From: Spirogloea muscicola
Taxonomy: Eukaryota; Streptophyta; Zygnematophyceae; Spirogloeales; Spirogloeaceae
Assembly (NCBI GenBank): GCA_009602725.1
Contig: WELB01000161.1
Span: forward strand, 111,951-128,507
Length of the DNA: 16,557 nt
Direction: 5' to 3'
Below the pieces are notes generated by a model that was given only the letters and a program-made list of their open reading frames with translations, did not search any database and was not told the DNA's origin. Every line of letters starts with the position of its first letter. Within the stretch, counting starts at the first letter, position 1. Positions 1-8,139 of the stretch are shown here, one piece after another. Position numbers and translations under genes: made by a program.

Positions 1-124
<124 letters not shown>

Positions 125-125
125 C

Positions 126-278
126 CGCTCGGGGCCCGGCTGCCATGGCCGGCGTGCCGCAGCCGGCGCAGGCGCCCTGGGCCCGCAAAACCCGGCGGCG
201 ATCACGGCGGCTGCGGCGGCGGCGGCGGCGGAGGCGGCGGCGGCGCAGCCAGGCTCAGCACCCTGGCCCACCTGGCAG
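126..278 (+). CDS. Possible 5'-truncated Ala-rich exon of an unrecognised gene
   Basis: One plus-strand frame is open from the end of the poly-A tract to a candidate donor after CAG at 278 (CAG then GTGCAC). It reads through a GCG/GCC run as a poly-alanine segment with one Glu, then Gln-Pro-Gly-Ser-Ala-Pro-Trp-Pro-Thr-Trp-Gln. The donor phase is 0, which matches the acceptor at 1305 that opens the next candidate exon. There is no ATG in this frame, so it would be an internal or truncated exon. An ATG at 145 in another frame gives an Arg-rich product of the same CGG repeat and looks spurious. Evidence is only an open frame plus phase agreement. Confidence 0.15.
205..246. repeat. CGG/GGC trinucleotide run
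   Basis: A nearly pure CGG-type microsatellite with GGA and GCT interruptions. Read in different frames it gives poly-Ala, poly-Arg or poly-Gly, so long open frames across it are weak evidence for coding. A similar run lies at 3438-3497 in the SYP31/32 leader. Confidence 0.8.
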
Positions 279-534
279 GTGCACCCTGGCTGCCAGCCTG
301 GCAGGCATCAGGTGCTGGCAGCTGCCAGCGCTCAGGCCCCGTCGTCAGGTGGGCAGCGCGCCGCCGCAGTTGCTGGGTCTCGTTCCCACGGCTTGGGTCA
401 GGCCTCTCCATCCAACCCCGGCGTGTCCCTCGCCGCCTGACGACAAGACCTACTAGCCAAATGAGAAGCTTATCACCCCACCCAACGCTGACAGCACGCA
501 CTGCTTCATACCCAGTGAGTGATCCATCCTCAGA

Positions 535-979
535 AGAAAGAGCTCGCCCATTGAGGATAGGGGCTGGAACAGCCAGCCCAAGAAAAGAATGAGCAGAGTA
601 CAAGAAGCCCAAGAAGAAGGAGGGGGCCAGGCGAAGCACTAAGGCGAAGCACTAAGAAAGAAGCACACAAGAAGAAACAAAGCAGCTACTAACTACTCAG
701 TAACCCCGGCTAAGCAGTCGCAGGTCAGAGAGGCTATGTGCCTGGAAGGACGTCCCCTGGCCAGAGCCAGAGGCAGCAGCGAGGGCTCGGCCGGCACGCA
801 GGTGCAGCGCACGGGCCATCCTCCCCCTGCTCTGCCATAGCATCTTCAGACCCCTTTGTAGCGTTTGTAGGTTTCTTAGCGCTTCCTCTGGCTTCCTCTG
901 GCCCCCTTCTCGTTCTTTGCTTATTCTTTTTTGGGCTGGCTTGTCCAGCCCCTATCCTCAATGGGCGAGCCCTTTCTTT
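535..979. repeat. Inverted pair of a hairpin-bearing dispersed repeat
   Basis: The segment 535-607 and the segment 906-977 are near-identical reverse complements over about 70 nt, sharing for instance CCCATTGAGGATAGGGGCTG. Weaker similarity continues inward to about 660 and 870, where each arm carries a short direct duplication (GGCGAAGCACTAA twice at 631-656; GCTTCCTCTG twice around 880-901). Each arm also holds its own hairpin with a 7-bp stem GGGCTGG/CCAGCCC and a 5-nt loop, at 561-579 and 933-951. A CTTT microsatellite flanks the right arm (972-988). The arrangement fits either a foldback transposon or two oppositely oriented copies of a short interspersed repeat. Apparent ORFs on both strands here translate the same repeat and are not genes. 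Confidence 0.75.
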
Positions 980-1007
980 CTTTCTTTGTAGCTGCTCACG
1001 CCTTTCT

Positions 1008-1085
1008 TCATTCTTTTTTGGGCTAGCTTTTCGCAGCCCTTGCCCCCATTGGGAGTGCCACTTCTTCTTTTCCAGCCCCTATCCT
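1008..1085 (+). repeat. Third, diverged copy of the same dispersed repeat
   Basis: It follows the right arm of the inverted pair in direct orientation. It keeps the pattern ATTCTTTTTTGGGCT, a shortened GGGCT/AGCCC stem with a longer loop, and a CCCATTGGG segment, but has diverged elsewhere. Part of it (about 1045-1070, AGTGCCACTTCTTCT) reappears in reverse complement inside the MITE at about 3828-3852. Confidence 0.5.
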
Positions 1086-1305
1086 CCGCCCGGGGCGCTG
1101 CCCGGCTTCAACGCCGCCGGGTCGCTCGCCCAGGTCTTTCGCATGCGCTTGGCGGTATCGTTCCAGCGATCCCTTGCCCACGCTGTCCACACGCGCGCAG
1201 GACGCGCTCTGGCCGCTGCCTCCGGGTCTCGGCGGAGTGCCTCCTTCCCTGCCTCGAGCTACTCGGACCTGATGTTGCTCACTCGCGGGTACTGAGCTTC
1301 CCTAG

Positions 1306-1856
1306 TATGTTGTCGTGATTGGTAGAGTAGAGGAGTCCTTCCTCCGTGTTCTAGCGGCCGAGGTGGTCAACATTAGGGAGGACACTGCCTGCGAGCACTT
1401 GGTGGCCAAGCTGCTTGGAAGCTTGAGCATGCCCATCCAAGGCTGGACGTTGTTCGTTGGATACAAGCATCGACGGACTGCCAACGGCCTATTGGCTGAC
1501 CGCCCTGCGACCACGTCACGTCAGATGCAATATGGTGCTTGACCTCCGACTCAAGTCAAGGATTGCTCATCAAGGCCTGACTCATAGAGGACAGCATACC
1601 TGAAGCACTTAGAAATCAAGATTCTCATCTGTATGACAAGCTTTTGCTTAGAGAGTTGTACGAGCCTCTCAAGGCATATCTATTCATTCTTCTGCGAGTT
1701 GAACCTGCTTTGGTCCTCGAGGCCCTTTCCAGTCACGTCTCCCACTTGTGTGTGTCAGTGGCTGAAGTGCCAGCCAGCAGGGGGGCAAGGCATTGCACGC
1801 AGCATGATCAAGGTCGTGTATTGATTGTCGATAGTGCGTTTCCTTGGGAGCCTTAG
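1306..1856 (+). CDS. Possible two-exon 3' part of an unrecognised gene
   Basis: I do not recognise the product. An open frame begins directly after a good acceptor (TACTGAG, pyrimidines, CCCTAG at 1305). It reads Tyr-Val-Val-Val-Ile-Gly-Arg-Val-Glu-Glu-Ser-Phe-Leu and continues as a helix-like, non-repetitive sequence to about 1534. A donor after TATG (1534, GTGCTT) has phase 1. Two acceptors restore an open frame in the same phase: 1587 (intron 53 nt, very short) or 1620 (intron 86 nt, weaker AAG acceptor). The second exon contains Leu-Tyr-Asp-Lys-Leu-Leu-Leu-Arg-Glu-Leu-Tyr-Glu-Pro-Leu-Lys and a hydrophobic stretch, and stops at TAG 1854-1856. The gene would converge on SYP31/32, 204 bp away. 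It could also be a chance open frame or a decayed mobile-element fragment. Confidence 0.35.
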
Positions 1857-2060
1857 CAAGACATTGAATTCACTTCGACTACCAACATGAAGGTGAACAA
1901 CACGTGATTACAACTTTTACTACACTCTGTTCACCTTGCAGAACCCGTTGTCACCAAGAGCTCAGACAAGAGGGCTTGGCAATTTGCCAAGTTGAATAAG
2001 CTCAACAGTAAACTTGGAAGGTAGGGTTGGGGAGCTTTGAAGCACAATCCATCAGGCACC
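1857..2060. other. Spacer between the possible left gene and SYP31/32
   Basis: About 200 bp of moderately AT-rich sequence between two convergent stops. It would hold both 3' untranslated regions. No polyadenylation signal can be assigned with confidence and no repeat or RNA gene is seen. Confidence 0.5.
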
Positions 2061-3437
2061 CTACGCTATGAAGACAACAAAGATCAGAAGAAACACCATC
2101 AAGACGAAAAAGATTTTGATGACCAGCCACCGGTTTGACGAGATGCGATTTAGGTACTTCAGTAGGGCACCCTGCGCTCCTTCCACATTTGCAAGCGTGT
2201 CGTCCATGTTCTCGTCGATCCTGCGTGTGCAATGAGAGGATTAGCTGGGGGGCAGAGATGCAGTGGGTGAATGCCATCCAGTTGGAGTAAGCAATGGACC
2301 AGTCTTGAGCAAGTCCTTGCACAGAGACTACTAACCTTATGGCAACTTCGCCTTGCTGCGCGACCATTGTTGCGAGCTGCGTGAAGATGCTGCTCAGCTC
2401 GACAATAGTGGACTCCACATTCTGCAGGGCCTCAGTCCTGCTTGCCATGTAGCTATCCTGCCCTGGGACCACCAATTGCTGCTGCATTTGCCGAAATCCA
2501 GGCGCCTGACCATTGCCAAGCACAGGTCTCTGCCTCGCAAAAGGGGAGGGCCTGTGCCCATCTTGCACCGGGGGGGCTGCCGAGAAGAGCTGCCGCCGGC
2601 CTTCATGGACTTTAAGGTTCTGCGCTCATCACAACACGTGTCAGAGTAAAGGATGCACTCAACAGCGGCAACACAAGCTGTTCAATTATATCTGTACCTG
2701 CGGTCCACTGGCTGGTGTTAAGCAAGTCGTACCGTATCGCGTTTCTATCAGAGAGGACTGCAAAGATTCTGAAGAATAATTTGCTCAAGGCCTGCTGCAA
2801 GTCGAAGACACGTATGGGGCTTGCCTCCGTGCGCAGCGTGAGCACGTCCTTGAACTCCTTGGTTGTGCTCATCAGCCGGCTCTTCAGATTGTCCACGACC
2901 GTCGTGGAGTGCTCGCTGCTGTGCTTGTTGCGGGCGTGGCTGTCCGTCCGGGAGTCGCTGAGGGTCTGCAGCTGGGAGATGGCCTCGTTCAGGGCGGTGA
3001 TGTCCTGCTTGATGACGGCCGTCAGCTCCTGGATCTCGACCGCCGGGTCGTCGAACATGGACGTCCGCTTCGCCACTGCAGTTGGAGCCGGCGTGTCAGC
3101 GACCGAGATCGGAGCCCCCTGGACTGCGGCGACGACCGACAGACGCGCGACGAGGAAGGCAAGAGGCCTCACGCTTGGCGAGCTTGGCCAGCTTCTGCGA
3201 CGTCTGGTGGATGCTGAGGCCGATGCGCGACGCGCGGCGGTTGAACTCCGACTGTGAGCCAGCGGAGGTCTGCGGCGTCGCCAGGCCCTTGGCGGCGCCC
3301 CGGGCGCCGTCCGGGGCGCCGTTGGCGGCGGACGCAGACGCCGTGGCGGCGCTGCCCTGCGCCTTCTTCAGCCGCTCGGCGACCTGGAAGAGCTCGCCGG
3401 TGCGGTCCCGGTACGAGGCCGCGCCGGCGGCCGCCAN
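2061..3437 (-). CDS. SYP32: Golgi Qa-SNARE, syntaxin-5/Sed5 type (SYP31/SYP32)
   Basis: Complete gene of four exons on the minus strand: 3437-3173, 3075-2825, 2619-2336 and 2220-2061. They total 960 nt (319 aa), with introns of 97, 205 and 115 bp. Syntaxin-5 SNAREs drive ER-Golgi and intra-Golgi membrane fusion. Residues 9-13 are the family's Tyr-Arg-Asp-Arg-Thr. Next come Ser-Glu-Phe-Asn-Arg-Arg-Ala-Ser-Arg-Ile-Gly and a repeated Leu-Ala-Lys at the exon 1/2 join. Exon 2 holds Asp-Asp-Pro-Ala-Val-Glu-Ile-Gln-Glu-Leu and Lys-Glu-Phe-Lys-Asp-Val-Leu. The SNARE motif spans about 233-290 with the zero-layer Gln at about 261 (Gln-Gln-Gly-Glu), followed by a C-terminal membrane anchor at 298-319. 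Length is close to plant homologues. The second intron appears to begin with GC. The start codon reads NTG in the assembly; an in-frame TGA lies upstream at 3501-3503 and no other upstream ATG is available. Family assignment is firm; SYP31 versus SYP32 cannot be decided. Confidence 0.93.
3437..3437. other. Ambiguous base N in the SYP31/32 start codon
   Basis: The only N in the window. On the minus strand it is the first base of NTG in the context GCCGCCGNTGGCG. If N is A it gives ATG with G at +4, and the downstream frame is exactly that of the SNARE. The base sits between GC-rich repeat and coding sequence, where base calling is often poor. Confidence 0.85.
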
Positions 3438-3497
3438 CGGCGGCGGCGGCTGCGGCGGCGGCGGCGGCTGCGGCGGCGGCGGCGACGGCGGCGGCGC
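3438..3497 (-). repeat. CCG/CAG triplet run in the SYP31/32 5' leader
   Basis: Immediately upstream of the start codon, the mRNA strand is an almost pure CCG run interrupted by two CAG and one TCG triplet. It would form part of the 5' untranslated leader; the same frame reaches a TGA at 3501-3503. Such runs are length-unstable and GC-structured, so they may affect translation and sequencing accuracy. Confidence 0.7.
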
Positions 3498-3503
3498 AAA
3501 TCA

Positions 3504-3722
3504 CGGCTCACGGGGATCCAGCCGATTTTTAGTAGTCGTTATTGCCGTCGGCGTGGAAAAGTATAAGCTCTTCCATGTGAAGCAACGGCTGTGAGATCAA
3601 GCCCACAAGGAATGATGAAGACGAAGAATGGAGAACTCTTCCAGTAGAAAATTTCGTGAATTTGAAACAAACGAAGGCCAAATAGCTAAGTACGAAAGCA
3701 AGCACATCTAAAGGCCTACATA
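3504..3722. promoter_or_regulatory. SYP31/32 upstream region
   Basis: This stretch lies upstream of the SYP31/32 leader and left of the MITE. It is AT-richer than the flanking exons. No clear TATA box or other motif can be assigned. Its role as promoter sequence is inferred only from the divergent gene arrangement. Confidence 0.35.
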
Positions 3723-3997
3723 ACCTACAGTAGATTGACCCGCTTAGTAACCACGGGTCAAAACGTAAAGGGCGATAGCTGTGATTGGCCATCTCAGGGG
3801 AAACGAATGAACAGGCTCCAAGGCCTAGAAGAAGTGGCACTCCCATTGGCACTCCCCCAGTCCAAACACGCCGACCACCCCGCTTCATATGAGTTCGTCC
3901 CCTTGGTTTTCCGTTTCTGGCATCTAGTATTCATGCATCGATTAGTGACCTTTGTGTTGTGACCCGTGGTTATTGAGTGGGTCAATCTGCTGTAGGT
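3723..3997. mobile_element. 275-bp MITE with about 48-bp terminal inverted repeats and TA flanks
   Basis: The left end (3723 to about 3770) begins ACCTACAGTAGATTGACCCG. The right end (about 3950-3997) is its reverse complement, ending CTGTAGGT, with roughly 85 percent identity over about 48 nt. Both ends are flanked by the dinucleotide TA (3721-3722 and 3998-3999), as expected for a target-site duplication of Tc1/mariner-type (Stowaway-like) elements. The interior of about 180 bp encodes no transposase, so the element is non-autonomous. It carries a fragment similar to the dispersed repeat at 1045-1070. It lies between the divergent SYP31/32 and MAX2 genes. Confidence 0.75.
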
Positions 3998-4006
3998 TAT
4001 ATATAT
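3998..4006 (+). promoter_or_regulatory. TATA-like run at the MITE right flank
   Basis: The sequence TATATATAT directly abuts the right end of the MITE and is about 495 bp upstream of the MAX2 ATG. It could act as a TATA box for MAX2, giving a long leader, or may simply be the TA-rich insertion target. No other TATA-like run of this quality lies between here and the MAX2 start. Confidence 0.3.
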
Positions 4007-4500
4007 CTTTTGATGTCCGCCGCCGGCTCCTCCGCCGCGCCTTGGCCCGCGCCGCGCCGGCCTGCCGCCCGCCGCCTTGGTCCGGAGGCCGCAGCCGGGT
4101 GCTGCTGAGCTGCAGTCGGGCGCGCGAGGGCGTCGAGCGAGCGCACACACTTTGTCGCAGCTCGCGAGGCCAAAGCTGCCGCGTCGTCCACGATTCCCGG
4201 AGTCGAGCCTGCGGCTCCGTTGGCTCGAAGTGAGCCTTGGCGCCGCTAAGTCTTTGGTACCAGAGGCTCTGCTGCCGGGAGATGACAGCCACCGGGCCGC
4301 GCGCTCGCTGTGCTCAGCACTGACCAGCTCGTCACGACGGGCCTGAAGGTCGTCATGAGCGATAGCTGAGACGCTGTGCCTGATGAGTCAAGCCCGATGA
4401 TGCCTCCGCTGCACCAGTAAGGACGACAAGGTCCAATGAGGTTTAGTAGGGACGGACATTGAGGACCAATGAGTCTCTGACTAAGCACGAAGGCGACGAC
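4007..4500 (+). promoter_or_regulatory. MAX2 5' flank and probable leader with upstream ORFs
   Basis: A GC-rich stretch (about 4014-4330) is followed by a more balanced one. Five short upstream ORFs precede the MAX2 ATG: 4355-4369, 4383-4400, 4397-4420 (Met-Met-Pro-Pro-Leu-His-Gln), 4436-4462 and 4469-4480. An in-frame TAG at 4447-4449 shows that the MAX2 frame does not extend further upstream. Longer open frames on both strands of the GC-rich part have no recognisable protein character. Confidence 0.4.
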
Positions 4501-7500
4501 ATGGACAAGACATGCAAGCGGCAACGTCAGGCCGAGGGGCACGCAAGAGATGGGCCAGCGGAGGTTGCGCAGCAGATGCCGGAGCCCACCTCGATCATGG
4601 ACCTCTCCTCGGGGATCATACTGCAGATATTGTCGCTCGTCGACGATGTGCGCACCAGGAACTGCATGTCATTGACGTGCAGGGCGTGGAATGAATGGGA
4701 GAGGCAGACACGTAACACGCTGGCTCTCAAGGGTAACAATGGCGAATTACAGCTGGTGCCACAGACATTCACCCAAGTGGAGTACCTGGACCTGTCTCGA
4801 TGCAGGTCAGGGCACACTGTCCAACTCGTTTTGCTATGTGCGTTGACGACCTTGTTTGTTACCTTCTCTTAGACTGAAGCCTGGTACTTGAGTCATGCAT
4901 GGTATCAGCATGTTCATGGTTTCCCTTTGCCAATCTTGGCTTGTGGCTCCAGACTCGTCGGAGCCGACAGCGGTGATCCTTCCGCTTCTTGTTGCATGCT
5001 TCTGACACGTGATCTGACTCCTATGAAGCTCCTGAGAGGCCTTTGTCTCATACATGGTCTTCCTTCATGCAGCCCCTGGGGTTATCCGCTGCAGATTCAG
5101 GACAGGCCCTACCTTCCAGCACTATTACAAGACTCATTTCCACGGGTGAAGAGCTTGAAGTTCTATGTACGAGAGGCTGACGACGTAATGACTGTAGCCA
5201 AGATCTGGCCTTGCCTCAAAGTGAGTCACAGAGGGTACCCAAGGGCTTTCTGAGCCCCGATAGCTTACTTGCTGAGACACACTTGATGCAGTCACCTGTG
5301 GAATGTCACAAACGTTCACACAGGCATACACAGAATGCAGTAGTACCCCAGGAATTGACATTTTCTCCTGGAACATTGGCACTGTACTTGAAAGATGCGT
5401 GCTGAGCTTGTCACAGAGTTGCACCCTTGGCAGGATGCATCATTGGTGAGGTGGCATAACAAGGCCCACAAGGACTTGGTCAATCTGGAGGCAGGAGTAG
5501 AGCTTATCCCACTGCTACAGTCGTGTACACAGCTGACTGCCCTGGATTTATCTGAGTTCCATTGCTGGACAGATGATGTTCCTACAGCAATGCAGGCATG
5601 TCCACAAACTGCATCCAACCTCCTTAAGCTCAACCTGCTGAAGCTGTCAGCAGAGGACAATTTCACCAATAGCCAGCTGGTTACAATAGCAAGACACTGC
5701 CCCAAACTTGAGGAGCTCTCATGGTAAGATTTTGCATAGTCTTTGCACCCTCGCTGGCGTTCGGTACAGCTAGTGCCCTGCCATGCACAGGCCTTGTAGT
5801 GTATTGCTTGTATGGCAAGGTATGAAAATGCCTCCTCTCTGGTAGATCTGTATTGTGAATGGCACCTCAACTAGCATGAAGTACTCCAAGCTAGAACTTG
5901 GTTTGCTGATTGCTGCTTCATGGCATTGTGTGCAGTGTATGTGAATCGGACCCTCGATATCAGGATGCATTGAGTGATGCTGGCCTACTTGCAATAGCAA
6001 GAGCTTGCACAGGCCTCAGGCGGCTATGCCTCACTGATAAAGGCGAACTCCTAGATCCTAGATCAAGCATTGAAGTTCAGGAGTCAACACTCTCAGCAAA
6101 AGGGTTGCAGGTGCCCTCACCAGCAACTACTTTAGTGGAGTGATGTGGTGACTTTTCCGTCATGACATGTCTGTTGCTCTCTGCAGAGATAGTAAGATTC
6201 AATTCCTCGACAAATGTTAGGCTTCAACTTGCTGTTGCTGTGCCTAAATCGATTGAGAAACGGTCGGGGAAGGTGTCTGATCTGCTGATTGTGTGTTGTC
6301 TTCACATGAAGGCCTTTTCACGAGAACTTCCAGAGCTTCAGGATTTGAAGATTATGCTGTCCCAGAGGGTCCAAGATGGTGCTGCCTGCATGGAAGCTCT
6401 GTCAATGAACTGTTCAGGCTTAACATCCCTTCATCTGGGTTGCTTTGAAGCTGGTGGTGACCTTATCAAGACAATGTCTTCGTCGTCGTTTCGGCTGTCC
6501 TTGAGGGAGCTGACGTTGAAGCACAGACCAGACGTGTCGGACAGGGGCGCTCATGAGATTGCAGACAGCTTCCGACAACTTAGCAAGCTCAGGTGCAAAG
6601 ATCTGTAGGCTTCAACTTAGACTTCCAGCCAACATCATTCATTCTCTGCTGTAGAGATGGTCATGCAAGACTATGGGCCTCTCTATATATAGTACAGCTA
6701 AGCACCTTGAGAAAGTGCTTCAGATATTGCTGGTATTGCCTGTCTATGTGAGCTTCTCCATCTATTATTCAGGTCAGTTGCACTCATTTTGAGACGTTGC
6801 AGAGCTTGTGCCGAGGGACGGAAGGCGTTCTACTGATCATTGGATGCACTGGCGTTGTGCTGCAGTCTTTGCAACTGTCCAAATCTCACAAGGGCAGGCT
6901 TACGGTGTCTGGCACAGTCGCTACCGGCATTGGTTGAAGTCTCCATCACTCAGTGCCGCAGCATTCCTACCAAGCACCTCTTAGCTGCCTTGACACCAAT
7001 GAGGCAGCGTCTGAGAGCCCTGTCTCTGGACTGCGACTGGCGAAGTAGTGCACCTTCTTCCGAGAGACCACCTGCAGATGGCAGGAGGGGTGGACTGCGT
7101 AGTGGAGATGCGTCTCAGCCAGGCGCAGATCTAATGCCTTTGGTGGACGATGATCAGCGGCCTGCCAGGCCTTTCTGGCCTTCGCTAAAAGCACTCGTTG
7201 TGTGGGCACCTCTGGGTGCTCTACTGACCCCCTTGATTACAGCAGGCTTGGACAATTGTCCAGCCCTTGCAGAGGTGAATCTGCTGCACTTTGAACCCAT
7301 AGCATCATGATACAATGCCAAGAGTTGGAAGTTGCAAAGCACCTTCAATGCAGCAAGCACAAGCTCACTGCAGTCTTGCCCGCCTCCTGCGCAGGTAACG
7401 GTGGAGGTGGAGGGCGCCTGTCCAGATCTGGCTGGTCCTGGCGCTCGCGCCTTTGGCCTGGCCTGCTTGGCTTGCTTTCCATCGATCGCCTGCTGTAGAA

Positions 7501-8139
7501 TCAACCTCAGCAAGGTCACTGGTTTTTCTGCTAGTTGTCCTCCAGGCTTCACGGATGTCAGCTTGTGGGAGCGCTTCCATCTGAATGGCATCCAACACCT
7601 GAGCATGACCAGTGAGCACATGAGCATCTCCTAATTCTTGCCCTTCTAGTGACGTAGGATGATTGCCACTCAGTGTCATCCATGCAGCAGCTCTTCACAA
7701 TTGCTTCTGATGGCTGCTGCTGCTGCATCAAGTGCTGCAGGCTTGGAGTATTGGCCTCCGACTGACAAGGACCTCAATCGCAGGTGAGCACTGGCATGGG
7801 CTTCTGCAGTTTGTGAATATCTACAAGAAGTTGGCAGAGGTGGAAGTGGCCGCTCATAGCCCATTGTTACTGATAGCTTGGATTTGTTTGCTTGTCAGAC
7901 CACTCTCGATGGTATCCGCTGGCATCCTGTCATCCTGTGCAAAAGTTCGGAAGCTCCTTGTGCACGGAACAGTCAGTGAGCACGTTCTCTTCATGCTGAA
8001 ACGGATGACGGAGCTTAGAGATGTGGAAGTATGGGGCGACTACTATCCTTCACCAGAGGATGAGATGTCCTCGGAAATGCGTCTTGCATCCTCCAAGCGT
8101 TTTGAGGCAGCCATGAGTAGTCGAGGTTATGTTGACTAG
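4501..8139 (+). CDS. MAX2: F-box/LRR protein MAX2 (D3), SCF substrate receptor
   Basis: Complete gene of nine exons: 4501-4805, 5073-5220, 5434-5723, 5936-6110, 6312-6592, 6866-7274, 7395-7611, 7741-7783 and 7899-8139. They total 2109 nt, 702 aa (Arabidopsis MAX2 is 693). All eight introns (115-273 bp) are GT-AG and phase-consistent. MAX2 links the SKP1-CUL1 ligase to the hydrolase receptors KAI2/D14 so that SMXL-type repressors are ubiquitinated, mainly in the nucleus. The F-box lies at about residues 33-75 (Asp-Asp-Val-Arg-Thr-Arg-Asn, Trp-Glu-Arg-Gln-Thr-Arg). LRRs fill the rest. Landmarks are Ser-Pro-Trp-Gly, Leu-Asp-Leu-Ser-Glu-Phe, Asp-Pro-Arg-Tyr, Gly-Leu-Asp-Asn-Cys-Pro, Ser-Leu-Trp-Glu-Arg-Phe and Tyr-Trp-Pro-Pro. 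The C-terminus has Asp-Tyr-Tyr-Pro-Ser-Pro-Glu-Asp-Glu-Met and ends in Val-Asp. The variable loop after the Leu-Asp-Cys-Asp-Trp segment (about residues 450-505) is shorter than in Arabidopsis. The start at 4501 is the first in-frame ATG with good context; Met at 4576 or 4597 is possible. Residue 400 depends on the acceptor chosen at 6865. Confidence 0.95.

Noticed and set aside
202-1295. Opposite-strand open frames (202-639 minus, 738-1295 plus) sharing a similar peptide around Pro-Ala-Pro-Ile-Leu-Asn-Gly-Arg-Ala-Leu
   Set aside because: The shared peptide comes from the inverted nucleotide repeat. Neither frame has other protein character.
3169-3504. Minus-strand open frame beginning with a poly-Ala run over SYP31/32 exon 1
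   Set aside because: It is out of frame with the SNARE sequence, which is clearly encoded in the neighbouring frame of the same strand. The Ala run is the CCG triplet repeat read in another frame.
3529-4292. Several 90-120 codon open frames on both strands around the MITE and the GC-rich MAX2 leader
   Set aside because: They run through terminal inverted repeats or low-complexity GC-rich sequence, overlap one another and resemble no family. They are shadows of the repeats.
6776-6835. Alternative acceptor for MAX2 exon 6 near 6775
   Set aside because: Joining there in the required phase runs into TGA at about 6834. The acceptor at 6865 gives a regular LRR pattern (Leu-Ser-Leu-Cys-Asn-Cys-Pro-Asn-Leu-Thr).
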